From assembly GCA_900547945.1 (NCBI GenBank), contig URIT01000148.1:1-7183 (forward strand): a DNA stretch of 7,183 bases. The letters run 5' to 3'. This DNA comes from an uncultured bacterium (GTDB lineage Bacteria; Verrucomicrobiota; Kiritimatiellia; RFP12; UBA1067). Positions 1-7,156 of this stretch are shown piece after piece; position 1 is the stretch's first letter, and each line of letters begins with the position of its first letter. A model generated the notes under the pieces. That model saw nothing but the letters and a program-made list of their open reading frames with translations, had not been told where the DNA came from and ran no database searches. A program made the translations under genes and the position numbers.

Positions 1-1
1 G

Positions 2-481
2 GCCTGCGCGCGGCCGCAGGGCGCGGCGGCGAAGCCGGTCGGCGGCTGGCGCCTCTCGTTCCCGCAGGGCTGGGGCGCGCCGGACGAGATGGCGCTGGAC
101 GCGCTGAAGAGCTGGACGGAGCTGCCGCTCGGCGAAGAAGGGCGGCATTTCTCCGGCACGGCGACCTACCGGACGACGCTTCGGCGCGACGCGGCGGGGA
201 CGGCGACGCTCGACCTCGGGCGCGTGGAGACCGTGGCGACCGTGTTCGTGAACGGGCGGAAGGTACGGACGCTCTGGGCGCCCCCCTACCGCTGCCAGAT
301 TGAATTGAAGGCGGGCGCGAACGAGCTGCGCGTGGAGGTGGCGAACACGTGGTTCAACCGCCTCGTCTACGACGCGGGTCTGCCGGAGGCGCAGCGCAAG
401 ACCTGGACGATCGGTGCGCCGAAGAAGGGCGCGCCCCTGGAGCCGGCGGGCCTCCTCGGCCCCGTCACGCTCGCGGAGTGA
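2..481 (+). CDS. C-terminal fragment of a large glycoside hydrolase (GH106/GH2-like) with sugar-binding domain; 5' end outside window
   Basis: The frame is open from the first bases of the window, so the internal ATG at 89 is not the start. The residues before it (GGWRLSFPQGWGAPDE) continue the fold. Seen: the 159 visible residues have the order expected for the terminal galactose-binding-like jelly roll of GH106/GH2-type enzymes. They run from a 'SWTEL' strand through FSGTATYRTT, LDLGRVETVATVFVNGRKV, LWAPPY, ELRVEVANTWFNRLVYD and a closing GLLGPVTL. In related proteins this domain packs on the catalytic barrel of exported enzymes that remove rhamnose or other sugars from plant or algal glycans. 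The catalytic residues are outside the window, so family and substrate are inferred; an alpha-L-rhamnosidase-like GH106 is my best guess. It ends at TGA 479-481, 104 bp before the next gene, which has its own promoter, so it is probably a separate transcription unit. Confidence 0.82.
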   Translation, partial: ACARPQGAAAKPVGGWRLSFPQGWGAPDEMALDALKSWTELPLGEEGRHFSGTATYRTTLRRDAAGTATLDLGRVETVATVFVNGRKVRTLWAPPYRCQIELKAGANELRVEVANTWFNRLVYDAGLPEAQRKTWTIGAPKKGAPLEPAGLLGPVTLAE

Positions 482-547
482 TGCGATGTCCCCAGCCCGC
501 CCGTGCCGATGGAGCTGAAACCGCTACCGCGCATGCGGGATTTCCTG

Positions 548-553
548 TATAAT
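548..553 (+). promoter_or_regulatory. Sigma-70-type -10 element (TATAAT) for the three-gene unit
   Basis: A perfect TATAAT sits in an AT-richer pocket (541-570) of an otherwise very GC-rich window, 32 nt upstream of the ATG at 586. Transcription would start near 560 and give a leader of about 26 nt. No TTGACA-like -35 is visible at spacers of 16-19 nt (the best candidate is TACCGC at 525-530). A TG directly precedes the hexamer, but without the one-base gap of a classical extended -10. Either an activator helps or this lineage tolerates poor -35 boxes. The 104-bp gap holds no other clear signal; a 4-bp stem at 527-538 is too weak to call a terminator. Confidence 0.65.
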
Positions 554-569
554 GGTGATCTCATCCTTT

Positions 570-578
570 GAGGAAAGG
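570..578 (+). promoter_or_regulatory. Shine-Dalgarno GAGGAAAGG that fixes the start of the membrane protein at 586
   Basis: GAGGAAAGG ends 7 nt before ATG 586, an ideal spacing. It overlaps an in-frame TTG at 568 that would otherwise extend the protein by six residues. That TTG has no ribosome site of its own, so 586 is the start. Confidence 0.8.
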
Positions 579-585
579 CAACATC

Positions 586-3500
586 ATGGCTGATAAGAAG
601 GAACTGGCCCCGGCGTTCGGCATCCGTCTGGGGTTGTGCATGCTCGGCGTTTCGCTCGTGGCGCTGGTGGTCTATTCCCTGACCCTGGCGGGGTATGTCT
701 TCCCCGGCGAGTCGGCGCGACTGTGTACGCAGTGGATGGGGATGGACGCGCTCGACGCGCCGAAGGGCCCCCTCTGGGGCTCCGTCGTCAAGGCGGTGGG
801 CGGTCTTTCGTTCCCCGCGAACGTCGCCGTGCGCATCAACCTCGTCTCGCTCGTGTGCGGCGTCCTGTCGGCGGAGCTCGTGTGCGGGCTCGTTGGCTTC
901 TTCGTGCGTTGCACGGTGCGGCAGGAGGACACGGTCCGGCTCGTGGACGGCGCCTCCGTCGTGGCGGGTCTCGCGGCGGGCCTGGCCTGCGTCTTCTCGT
1001 CGGCGGTGTGGCAGACGGCGACGCACCTCGAATACCGTATCTTCGACGTCTGCTTCGCCCTGCTCCTCTTCGCGCTCTTCGTGCCGATGCTGCGCTGGCC
1101 GAAGGCGCTTCCCGCGTGTGTCGCGCTGCTGGGCGCGGGCGTGGGCGTGGGGCTCGTCGAGGGCGTCGTCTTCGTGCCGCTCCTGCCGCTCTACCTCCTC
1201 TGCGTCGTCGTGGCGGCCGTGAAGACGGGACGGAAGTTCTACCTGCCCGTGGGTCTCTTCCTCGTGTTCTCGGCGGTTGCCTATCTTGTCGTGGCGAACC
1301 GCGTGGCGGGCGCCTACCTGGCGCTCCCGGAGGCGGCGGCGGGGGGCTTCAAGGGCACCGGCGACGTCCTCGTGGACGCCCTCCAGGGCTACGCGCGCGA
1401 AATGCGCCAGTGGGTCACGCGCCCGGGCTGGCTCTTCCTCTTCGTCCTCGCCGTCGTGCCGTTCGTCGCGTGCGCGTTCGCCGCGCCGCGCGGCCTCAAC
1501 AACGAGCGCACGTGGAGCCAGTACCTCTTCCACGCGGCCATGACGGTCTGCGTGATCCTCGCGTTCGCGACGCCGCTCGCGCCGGAAAGCCAGATGCGCG
1601 CGCTCGGCATCCCGCCCGTCCTGACCTCCGTGCTCGTGGCGGTGACGGCCGGCTATCTGGCCGCGTACTGGTATCTGCTCGCGCGCGCGCCCGCGCCGTC
1701 CACCGAGGACACGAAGGCGCGGCCCGAGGCGGCGGTGGGGCGACGGATGGCCCCGGCCCTGCTGGGCGTCTTCCTCGGCGTCCTCGCGCTCGCGGCCCTC
1801 GTGAACGCCTTCGGCGCCTCGCGCGACCGCGGCGCGTATGCGGACATCTGCGCGAACGAGATCATGGACCGCATGGGCGCGCGCACGTGGCTCGTGACGG
1901 ACGGCCTTCTCGACGACCATCTGCGCTTCGCGGCCGCGTCGCGCGGCAAGGAACTCAACCTCGTCTGCCTCCAGCGCGACATGGACGACGCCTACCTCAA
2001 GGAGCTTTCCGCGCTCGTGCGCGCGAAGGGCCTCAAGGCGGGGGACGCGAACCTCGCGCTCTCCATCGAGCTCGGCGTGCTGCCGTTCCTGCAGGACTGG
2101 TTCTCCGGCGATCCGAAGATCTCCGAACAGGCCGCGATCTTCGGCGTGCCGGACTTCTGGTACATGGCCGAGCGCCAGCCCGTGCCCGAGTGCCTGTTCT
2201 TCGGCGGCGTGCGGGACGTGAAGAAGGACGTGGACGGCGGGAAGGCGCTTGCGGCGTTCAAGGCGTTCTGGGCGAAGATGGAGCCTGTCCTCCACGCGGA
2301 GAGACGGACGGGTTCGCGCGCGATCTCCAAGGCCGAGGATCCCGTCGACGCGCTGCGCCTCCAGCTGCGCCGCCACGTGGGCTTCGTCGCGAACAACCTC
2401 GGCGTCGTCCTACAGGACCTCGGAAGGGACCAGGACGCCTTCGAACTCTACGAACTCGTCCTCAGGACCATCGACTGCGACAACATCTGCGCGCTCTTCA
2501 ACGAGTTCGAGATGGCGCGCGCGGGCGTCCCCGCCGCCGTCGCGCGCAAGGCCGAGATCGAGAAGCAGCTCAAGGCGATCGTCGACGACCCCAAGCGCCG
2601 CTACATGCTCTGGTCGCTCTCCCGCTACTACGGCTACATCCGCTCGCCGGAGATCTTCGCCCGCATGGGCTACGCCTGGGCGCGGTCCGGCCAGACGGGC
2701 AACGCCATCGCGCAGGTGCAGCGCGCGATCGACTTCGTGCCGGCCGACCGCCAGGCGGGCCTCCTGAACATGATGGCCGCCATCTACGCGAGCGGCAACC
2801 AGGCGCAGAAGTCGCGCGAGGTCTACAACAAGGTGCTGGCGGACGACGCCACGAACCACGACGCGCTCATGGGCCTCACGCGCCTCGCGCTCCAGAAGGG
2901 CGCGGTCGCGGAGGCCAAGGGCCACCTCACGAAGGCCGTGAAGGCGGCGAAGAGCCCGGAAAGCTCCGGCTTCGACTGGGCGCTCCTCCACCTGATGAAC
3001 AACGACCTTTCCGCCGCGCGCCTTTCGCTCCAGAAGGTGACGGACCTCCAGCCGAAGTCGCTGCAGGCGTGGTCCCTCCTCGCGGGCGTGCTGCTGCAGC
3101 AGTTCGACACCGCGAAGGACGCCCCGGCGCGGAAGAAGATCCTCGAAGAGCTCGACGGCATCATCCTGCCGAAGATGGAGTCGATCGCCGACTCGCCGCG
3201 CGACTACTTCGTGCAGATGACGCGCGCGCTCGTCCTGATGCGCAAGGGCAGGGACCACCAGAAGGCCGCCCGCGACGCGCTCGTCGCCGCTTCGGCCGCG
3301 CGCCCCGATGCGACGGTGGTGGGGGACATGATCCTCAACCTCGACATCGCGATGGACGACGGCGAGAGCGCCGAGAAGCACGCGCGGCAGGTGCTGCGCC
3401 AGGACCGCCGCAACAAGCTCGCGAACTACGTGATGGGCTCCCTGCGCCTGAAGGAGGGTGACTACATGACGGCCGAGACGTTCCTGCGCCTCTCCGTCGA

Positions 3501-3903
3501 GCAGGACCAGCCGCTCGCCGCCGCCCAGAACGACCTCGCCGAGGTGCTGCGCCGCCTCCAGCGTCCCGCCGAGGCCGAGACCTTCGCGCGCGCCGCCGTC
3601 AAGACCGCGCCCGACCTCTACGTCGCCTGGGAAACGCTCGGTTCCGCCCTCCTCGACCAGAACAAGGACCTCGATGCCGCCGAGTCCTACGTGAAGAAGG
3701 CCATCGACCTCTGCAAGAAGGAGACCAAGGGTTCGGACATCCGCATGCAGATCACGCTTGCGCGCGTCCAGATCGCGAAGGGCGACCTCGGGCGCGCCCG
3801 CGCCACGCTGCGGACGATTCGCAGCCACCAGGACGAACTTTCAAAATTTGACCTGGGCGAGGTGGAGAAGCTCCAGAAGACGATGACGGCGAAGGGCAAG
3901 TGA
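586..3903 (+). CDS. DUF2723-like (GT-C fold) multi-pass membrane glycosyltransferase candidate with long periplasmic TPR domain
   Basis: This 1105-residue protein has three parts. Residues 1-411 hold about 11 hydrophobic helices (roughly 14-36, 80-107, 125-147, 152-171, 175-197, 198-216, 218-238, 281-300, 314-333, 344-367, 389-411). With Lys4/Lys5 inside, this places the C-terminal two thirds in the periplasm. The first periplasmic loop (FPGES, Glu42; then APKGPLW, 58-64; then RINLVS, 83-88) lines up with the D-x-G-E / H-P-P-G-x-P-L / N-L-x-S pattern I recall for DUF2723 proteins, the bacterial relatives of TMEM260-type O-mannosyltransferases. Residues 412-590 form a soluble linker domain (FLQDWF at 501-506). 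Residues about 595-1095 are TPRs. By family, a polyprenyl-phosphate-sugar donor and a protein or glycan acceptor would be expected; this is inferred. The Asp and His of the family pattern are absent, so activity is uncertain. It is the first gene of the unit, 5 nt before the next ATG. Confidence 0.72.
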   Translation: MADKKELAPAFGIRLGLCMLGVSLVALVVYSLTLAGYVFPGESARLCTQWMGMDALDAPKGPLWGSVVKAVGGLSFPANVAVRINLVSLVCGVLSAELVCGLVGFFVRCTVRQEDTVRLVDGASVVAGLAAGLACVFSSAVWQTATHLEYRIFDVCFALLLFALFVPMLRWPKALPACVALLGAGVGVGLVEGVVFVPLLPLYLLCVVVAAVKTGRKFYLPVGLFLVFSAVAYLVVANRVAGAYLALPEAAAGGFKGTGDVLVDALQGYAREMRQWVTRPGWLFLFVLAVVPFVACAFAAPRGLNNERTWSQYLFHAAMTVCVILAFATPLAPESQMRALGIPPVLTSVLVAVTAGYLAAYWYLLARAPAPSTEDTKARPEAAVGRRMAPALLGVFLGVLALAALVNAFGASRDRGAYADICANEIMDRMGARTWLVTDGLLDDHLRFAAASRGKELNLVCLQRDMDDAYLKELSALVRAKGLKAGDANLALSIELGVLPFLQDWFSGDPKISEQAAIFGVPDFWYMAERQPVPECLFFGGVRDVKKDVDGGKALAAFKAFWAKMEPVLHAERRTGSRAISKAEDPVDALRLQLRRHVGFVANNLGVVLQDLGRDQDAFELYELVLRTIDCDNICALFNEFEMARAGVPAAVARKAEIEKQLKAIVDDPKRRYMLWSLSRYYGYIRSPEIFARMGYAWARSGQTGNAIAQVQRAIDFVPADRQAGLLNMMAAIYASGNQAQKSREVYNKVLADDATNHDALMGLTRLALQKGAVAEAKGHLTKAVKAAKSPESSGFDWALLHLMNNDLSAARLSLQKVTDLQPKSLQAWSLLAGVLLQQFDTAKDAPARKKILEELDGIILPKMESIADSPRDYFVQMTRALVLMRKGRDHQKAARDALVAASAARPDATVVGDMILNLDIAMDDGESAEKHARQVLRQDRRNKLANYVMGSLRLKEGDYMTAETFLRLSVEQDQPLAAAQNDLAEVLRRLQRPAEAETFARAAVKTAPDLYVAWETLGSALLDQNKDLDAAESYVKKAIDLCKKETKGSDIRMQITLARVQIAKGDLGRARATLRTIRSHQDELSKFDLGEVEKLQKTMTAKGK
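2380..3870 (+). repeat. TPR array (about 10-11 units) in the C-terminal half of the membrane protein
   Basis: Helix-turn-helix units of about 34 residues recur, with TPR-like small residues at the packing positions. Examples are NNLGVVLQDLGRDQDAFELY, ARMGYAWARSGQTGNAIAQV, MMAAIYASGNQAQKSREVY, NDLAEVLRRLQRPAEAETFA, WETLGSALLDQNKDLDAAES and ITLARVQIAKGDLGRARATL. Units in the middle (around 3130-3360) are degenerate or carry insertions. TPRs usually bind proteins. Their predicted periplasmic placement suggests docking of an acceptor protein or an assembly partner. Confidence 0.85.
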
Positions 3904-3908
3904 CCGGG

Positions 3909-5192
3909 ATGACGACGCGCACGCCCATGCTCCTCGCGCTCGCCCTGGGCGCGCTGTCCCTCGGCACGCGGGGCGACGAGGCCGAGACCGTGCGCCGGGG
4001 CGGCGAACGGCTCGTCTCGAACTGGCACGTGGGGCCCTTCTTCGAGTACCGTCGCGCGGAGCCGGGCGACGCAACCTTCTGGGCGTTGCGCCCGTTCTAC
4101 TCCCAGGTGCGCGATCCCGCGTCGCGCACATCGGCGAATGATGCGCTCTGGCCGCTTTTCACCTACCGCGACCATGCCGACGCCGCCTGGTGGCGGGCCC
4201 TGTTTTTCGCCTACGGCGATACGCGCGGCACGGAACCTTCCTGGAGCTTCAATCTCTTCCCGTTCTGGTCGAGCGGCGCGGATCGCCAAGGTGTGGGCTA
4301 CTGGGGGTTCTTCCCGTTCTACGGACGCCACCCGCACGTTCTCCTGATGGAAGACTGGCACTACGTGCTGTGGCCCTTCTGGCACACCTACGAGGTGAAG
4401 GGCGTGCGGAGCCATGCCGTGTGCTGGCCGTTCGTGACGTGGCGCGACGAACCGCGCGCGGGCGTGGGCGTGTGGCCCCTCTACGGCGTTGCCCGCCAGC
4501 GCGAGAGCACGCATCACTACGCGCTCTGGCCGCTCGTCACGTGGGCGGCCTACGACGAGGACCGCGATACGTCCGGCGCCGGGACGTCCTGGTGGGTTCT
4601 GCCGTTCTACGGTGAGGTGCGCCGCGCCCGCGAGTCGCAGACGATGGTGCTGCCGCCGTTCTTCTCCTACACCGAGACCGACGCCGCCCGCCGCTGGCGC
4701 CTCCCGTGGCCCCTCTTCGATTGGGAGCGCTCCGCCGTGCGCGACCGCCTCTCCGTCTGGCCCTTCTGGGAACAGGTGCACGGCTACGCATATGGCACGC
4801 GGACGGAGGAGGAGCGGACGTGGCGCGTCGGCTGGAAGCTCGTCGAGAACACCGAACTGACGACCGACCGCACGCGCGAGGTGCGCTTCAACTTCTTCCC
4901 GTTCTTCACGTGGGAGCGCCGTTGGCGGAAGGACGGAAAGCCCCAGGGCGGCGAAACGCTGCAGACGAGCTATCTGCGGATCTGGCCCCTCTGGAGTTCG
5001 GAGACGGTGGATGGCCGCACGCGCAGCCGCACGCTGGAGCTCATGCCGTTCCGCCACGTGGAGGGGATCGAACGGAACTGGGCGCCGTTCTGGTCGCTCT
5101 GGGAGAAGGACGAGCGTCCCGACGGGCGTACGCGCCATTCGCTGTTGTGGAACTTCATCTCGTGGCAAAGCGAACGGGAGGGTGCTGAATGA
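3909..5192 (+). CDS. Secreted tryptophan-rich tandem-repeat protein ('W-P-[FL]' repeats), family not recognised
   Basis: The product is 427 residues. An N-terminal signal peptide (MTTRTPMLLALALGALSLG, likely cut near residue 19-22) marks it as exported. Almost all of the rest, residues about 36-418, is a chain of units of about 20 residues, each with a hydrophobic core x-[WFLP]-P-[FL]-[aromatic/V] followed by charged, turn-like residues. I count 8 W-P-[FL] cores and 9 further x-P-F cores, and about 34 tryptophans (near 8%). This suggests short beta strands joined by polar loops, as in a solenoid, propeller or barrel. The chain ends in EREGAE rather than a terminal aromatic, against a classical BAM-inserted barrel. 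No catalytic motif is seen. Start choice: ATG 3909 gives a good signal peptide, but GTG 3900 (overlapping the previous stop as GTGA) and ATG 3927 are possible; the only ribosome-site candidate, GAAGGG at 3891-3896, is poorly spaced for any of them. It overlaps the following lyase by 4 bp, so the two are probably coupled. Glycan binding or a surface-layer role is speculation. Confidence 0.75.
   Translation: MTTRTPMLLALALGALSLGTRGDEAETVRRGGERLVSNWHVGPFFEYRRAEPGDATFWALRPFYSQVRDPASRTSANDALWPLFTYRDHADAAWWRALFFAYGDTRGTEPSWSFNLFPFWSSGADRQGVGYWGFFPFYGRHPHVLLMEDWHYVLWPFWHTYEVKGVRSHAVCWPFVTWRDEPRAGVGVWPLYGVARQRESTHHYALWPLVTWAAYDEDRDTSGAGTSWWVLPFYGEVRRARESQTMVLPPFFSYTETDAARRWRLPWPLFDWERSAVRDRLSVWPFWEQVHGYAYGTRTEEERTWRVGWKLVENTELTTDRTREVRFNFFPFFTWERRWRKDGKPQGGETLQTSYLRIWPLWSSETVDGRTRSRTLELMPFRHVEGIERNWAPFWSLWEKDERPDGRTRHSLLWNFISWQSEREGAE
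4035..5160 (+). repeat. Diverged protein-level tandem repeats, period about 16-30 residues
   Basis: Cores in order include GPFFEY, RPFYSQ, LWPLFTY, ALFFAY, FPFWSS, FPFYGR, LWPFWHT, CWPFVTW, VWPLYGV, LWPLVTW, LPFYGEV, PPFFSYT, PWPLFDW, VWPFWEQ, FPFFTW, IWPLWSS, MPFRHV, APFWSLW and LLWNFISW. The DNA copies have diverged beyond easy nucleotide alignment, so this is an old expansion rather than a recent slippage array. One unit, near VGWKLVEN, has lost its proline. Confidence 0.85.
5176..5182 (+). promoter_or_regulatory. Shine-Dalgarno GGGAGGG for the lyase, inside the preceding gene
   Basis: GGGAGGG lies 6 nt before ATG 5189, within the last codons of the repeat-protein gene. With the ATGA stop/start overlap it supports translational coupling and confirms 5189 as the start. 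Confidence 0.75.
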
Positions 5193-7042
5193 AGGCGAAG
5201 GCTCTTGGATTGCTGGCGCTTCCGCTCGCGTGCTGCGCGGCGGTGTCGCCCGCGCGAATCGACGAAATCGCCGCCTGGCTGCCGGAGCGGCCCGCTGCGG
5301 ACGGCGCGCGGATCACGGACCGCGCCGCGTGGGACCGCCTCGCCGCGACGCCGCACGGCGCGCGCGAGGTCAAGGCCGCCGCCGCGCTCCTCTCCCGGCT
5401 CGTTCCCGACGCGCCGGACGCCGAGTACCTGGAGTTCTCGCAGAACGGCAACCGCTCGCGCTACCAAACGCGCCTCTTCCGGCGCATGGGGGGCTTCAGG
5501 CGCCTCGTCGTCGCCGAGTGCCTGGAGGACCGGGGACGCTTCATCCCGAAGATCGCCGACTACGTGGACGCCTTCGCCGCGCAGCGGAGCTGGACGCTGC
5601 CGGCGCATGACGGCGCGCTCACGTGCTTCAACGGCGCGCCCCACGTCGACCTTGTGAGCGGGGAACTCTCCCTGACGCTCGCCTTCTGCTCCGACTGGCT
5701 CGGCGACCGCCTGCCCGCCGCCACGCGCGCCAAGATCCGCACCGAGGTCGAACGCCGCACCTTCCGGCCCCACCTCGATCACGCGCGCGGCGTGCGCAAG
5801 ATTCCGGGCCACTGGTGGCTGCACGCCGGCAACAATTGGAACAGCGTCTGCAACGCCTGCGTTGTGCGCGCCGCCCTCGCGCTCGTGGAGGACCGCCGTC
5901 TGCGCGCCGAGTTCGTCGCCATCGCCGAGGCGAGCGTGCCCTTTGCGCTGAAGGGCTACACGGACGACGGCTACTGCTCCGAGGGCATGGGCTACTGGAA
6001 CTACGGCTGGGGACATCACCTCCAGATGGGGCTCTCCGTGCGCGCCGCGACGGGCGGACGGGTGGACCTCTTTGCCGACCCCAAGTGCAAGACCGTGATG
6101 CGCTACGCCTACGGCTTCCAGATCCTGAACGGCCAGTCCCCTCACTTCGCGGACGGTGGCGGTAACGCCGATGCCGCGAACCTCGCGCTCGGTCGCCAGA
6201 TCTGGCCCGACCTCGTCAACACGGCGGCGCTGAAGAGCCCCGCCTTCTCCGGGCACCCTGCGGTCTTCTCGCTGCGCGCGTTTGGGCAGGAGCCCGCCCC
6301 CGTCGCGCCCACGCTCGACATCCTGCCGCCGCGTTCTTGGTTCCCCGATGCGCAGGTCCTGCTCGCGCGCGCCCGGCATCCCGAACAGACGCTCACCTTC
6401 GGCGTGGGCTTCAAGGGCGGACACAACGCCGAACTCCACAACCACAACGACATCGGTTCCTACTACGTGATGCTGGACGGCGTGGAGATGACGGGCGACC
6501 CGGGCGGCGAGGTCTACACGCGCCGCACGTTCTCGAAGGACCGCTACGTCTCGAAGGTCCTCAACTCCTACGGCCATCCCGTCCCCGTCGTCGGGGGCCA
6601 ACTCCAGCGGACAGGGCGCGCGGCGGCGGCGAAGGTCCTGCGCGCGTCCTTCACGGACGCGAAGGACGAGGTGGCGATCGAGTACGCCGCCGCCTACGCG
6701 GTGCCCGCGCTGAAGTCCCTTGTCCGCACCCTCGCCTTCGACCGCGTGCGGAACGTCCTTACGGTTTCGGACCGCATCGTCTGCACGGCGCCGACGGCCT
6801 TCGAGGTGCCGGTCATCACCTACCGCACGTGGCGGAAGAACGCGGCGGCGACCGCGTTTACGTTCGACAAGAGCGCGACGACGCAGCGCAAGCTGGAGAT
6901 GGCGGTGGCGGCCTCCGCGCCGGTCCGCTTCAGGGAGGAGCGGATCGAGAACCCGTCGCGCCCCGACGTGCAGCGCCTCGCCTTCGCGTTCGAGGCCCCC
7001 GTAACGGAGGCGACGTTCACCACCACGTTCTCCGTCCGCTGA
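5189..7042 (+). CDS. Secreted heparinase II/III-like polysaccharide lyase
   Basis: This is a 617-residue protein with an N-terminal signal peptide (MKAKALGLLALPLACCAAVS). Cys15/Cys16 do not form a good lipobox, so a soluble periplasmic or secreted form is likelier than a lipoprotein. Residues about 50-340 form the helical (alpha/alpha) toroid. It includes HWWLHAGNNWNSVCN (208-222), the DDGYCSEGMGYWNYG stretch (Glu265, Tyr269, Tyr272) and HFADGG (319-324). Residues about 380-617 form the beta-sandwich, beginning at SWFPDAQV and including HNHNDIGS (417-424), GDPGGEVY (436-443) and NSYGHPVP (459-466). These are hallmarks of the heparinase II/III superfamily, which cleaves uronic-acid-containing polysaccharides by beta-elimination. 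By analogy with heparinase II, His419, Asp437 and His463 may bind a metal, and Asn216/Asn218 with a Tyr (269 or 272) may form the active site; I have not aligned these. No long N-terminal accessory domain is present. The substrate (glycosaminoglycan-like, alginate-like or other) cannot be read from the sequence. It is the last gene of the unit. Confidence 0.85.
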   Translation: MKAKALGLLALPLACCAAVSPARIDEIAAWLPERPAADGARITDRAAWDRLAATPHGAREVKAAAALLSRLVPDAPDAEYLEFSQNGNRSRYQTRLFRRMGGFRRLVVAECLEDRGRFIPKIADYVDAFAAQRSWTLPAHDGALTCFNGAPHVDLVSGELSLTLAFCSDWLGDRLPAATRAKIRTEVERRTFRPHLDHARGVRKIPGHWWLHAGNNWNSVCNACVVRAALALVEDRRLRAEFVAIAEASVPFALKGYTDDGYCSEGMGYWNYGWGHHLQMGLSVRAATGGRVDLFADPKCKTVMRYAYGFQILNGQSPHFADGGGNADAANLALGRQIWPDLVNTAALKSPAFSGHPAVFSLRAFGQEPAPVAPTLDILPPRSWFPDAQVLLARARHPEQTLTFGVGFKGGHNAELHNHNDIGSYYVMLDGVEMTGDPGGEVYTRRTFSKDRYVSKVLNSYGHPVPVVGGQLQRTGRAAAAKVLRASFTDAKDEVAIEYAAAYAVPALKSLVRTLAFDRVRNVLTVSDRIVCTAPTAFEVPVITYRTWRKNAAATAFTFDKSATTQRKLEMAVAASAPVRFREERIENPSRPDVQRLAFAFEAPVTEATFTTTFSVR

Positions 7043-7109
7043 CGCCCCCTCCATGCGCGGAACGGTCTTGCGCCACGTTCCGCCCTCGGCGCACGGCGTC
7101 CAACTGCGG

Positions 7110-7147
7110 CCCGGCGCGGGCTGTCCCTGCGCCGCCCCCGGCGCGGG
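7110..7147. repeat. 11-bp direct repeat CCCGGCGCGGG, two copies
   Basis: Identical copies lie at 7110-7120 and 7137-7147, 27 bp apart, in the noncoding tail after the lyase gene. Each can fold as a mini-hairpin (CCCG, 3-nt loop, CGGG). The palindrome GGACGTCC (7146-7153) abuts the second copy. In DNA this GC-rich it may be chance or part of a compound 3' structure. Confidence 0.5.
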
Positions 7148-7156
7148 ACGTCCGAA

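Noticed and set aside
527..538. Small stem (CCGC/GCGG) as a terminator of the glycoside hydrolase gene
   Set aside because: It has only 4 bp with a 4-nt loop and no T-run, and it lies just upstream of the -10 element; the evidence is too weak.
367..2376. 669-codon open frame on the minus strand
   Set aside because: It lies across the membrane-protein gene and its composition (Arg/His/Glu-rich, no domain pattern) is that of an antisense frame kept open by GC-saturated third positions.
636..3461. 941-codon plus-strand frame overlapping the membrane protein
   Set aside because: It is an Arg/Gly/Pro-rich out-of-frame shadow; the overlapping frame has coherent TM helices and TPRs plus a ribosome site.
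3836..3853. AT-rich blip with the palindrome CAAAATTTG near the end of the membrane-protein gene
   Set aside because: It could be an internal operator or promoter, but it encodes in-frame residues (LSKFD), no -35/-10 pair is visible, and one short palindrome is not enough.
4970..7054. 694-codon open frame on the minus strand opposite the lyase
   Set aside because: It is a low-complexity Arg/Gly/Val/His-rich translation with no recognisable motif, and the opposite strand encodes a clear conserved enzyme.
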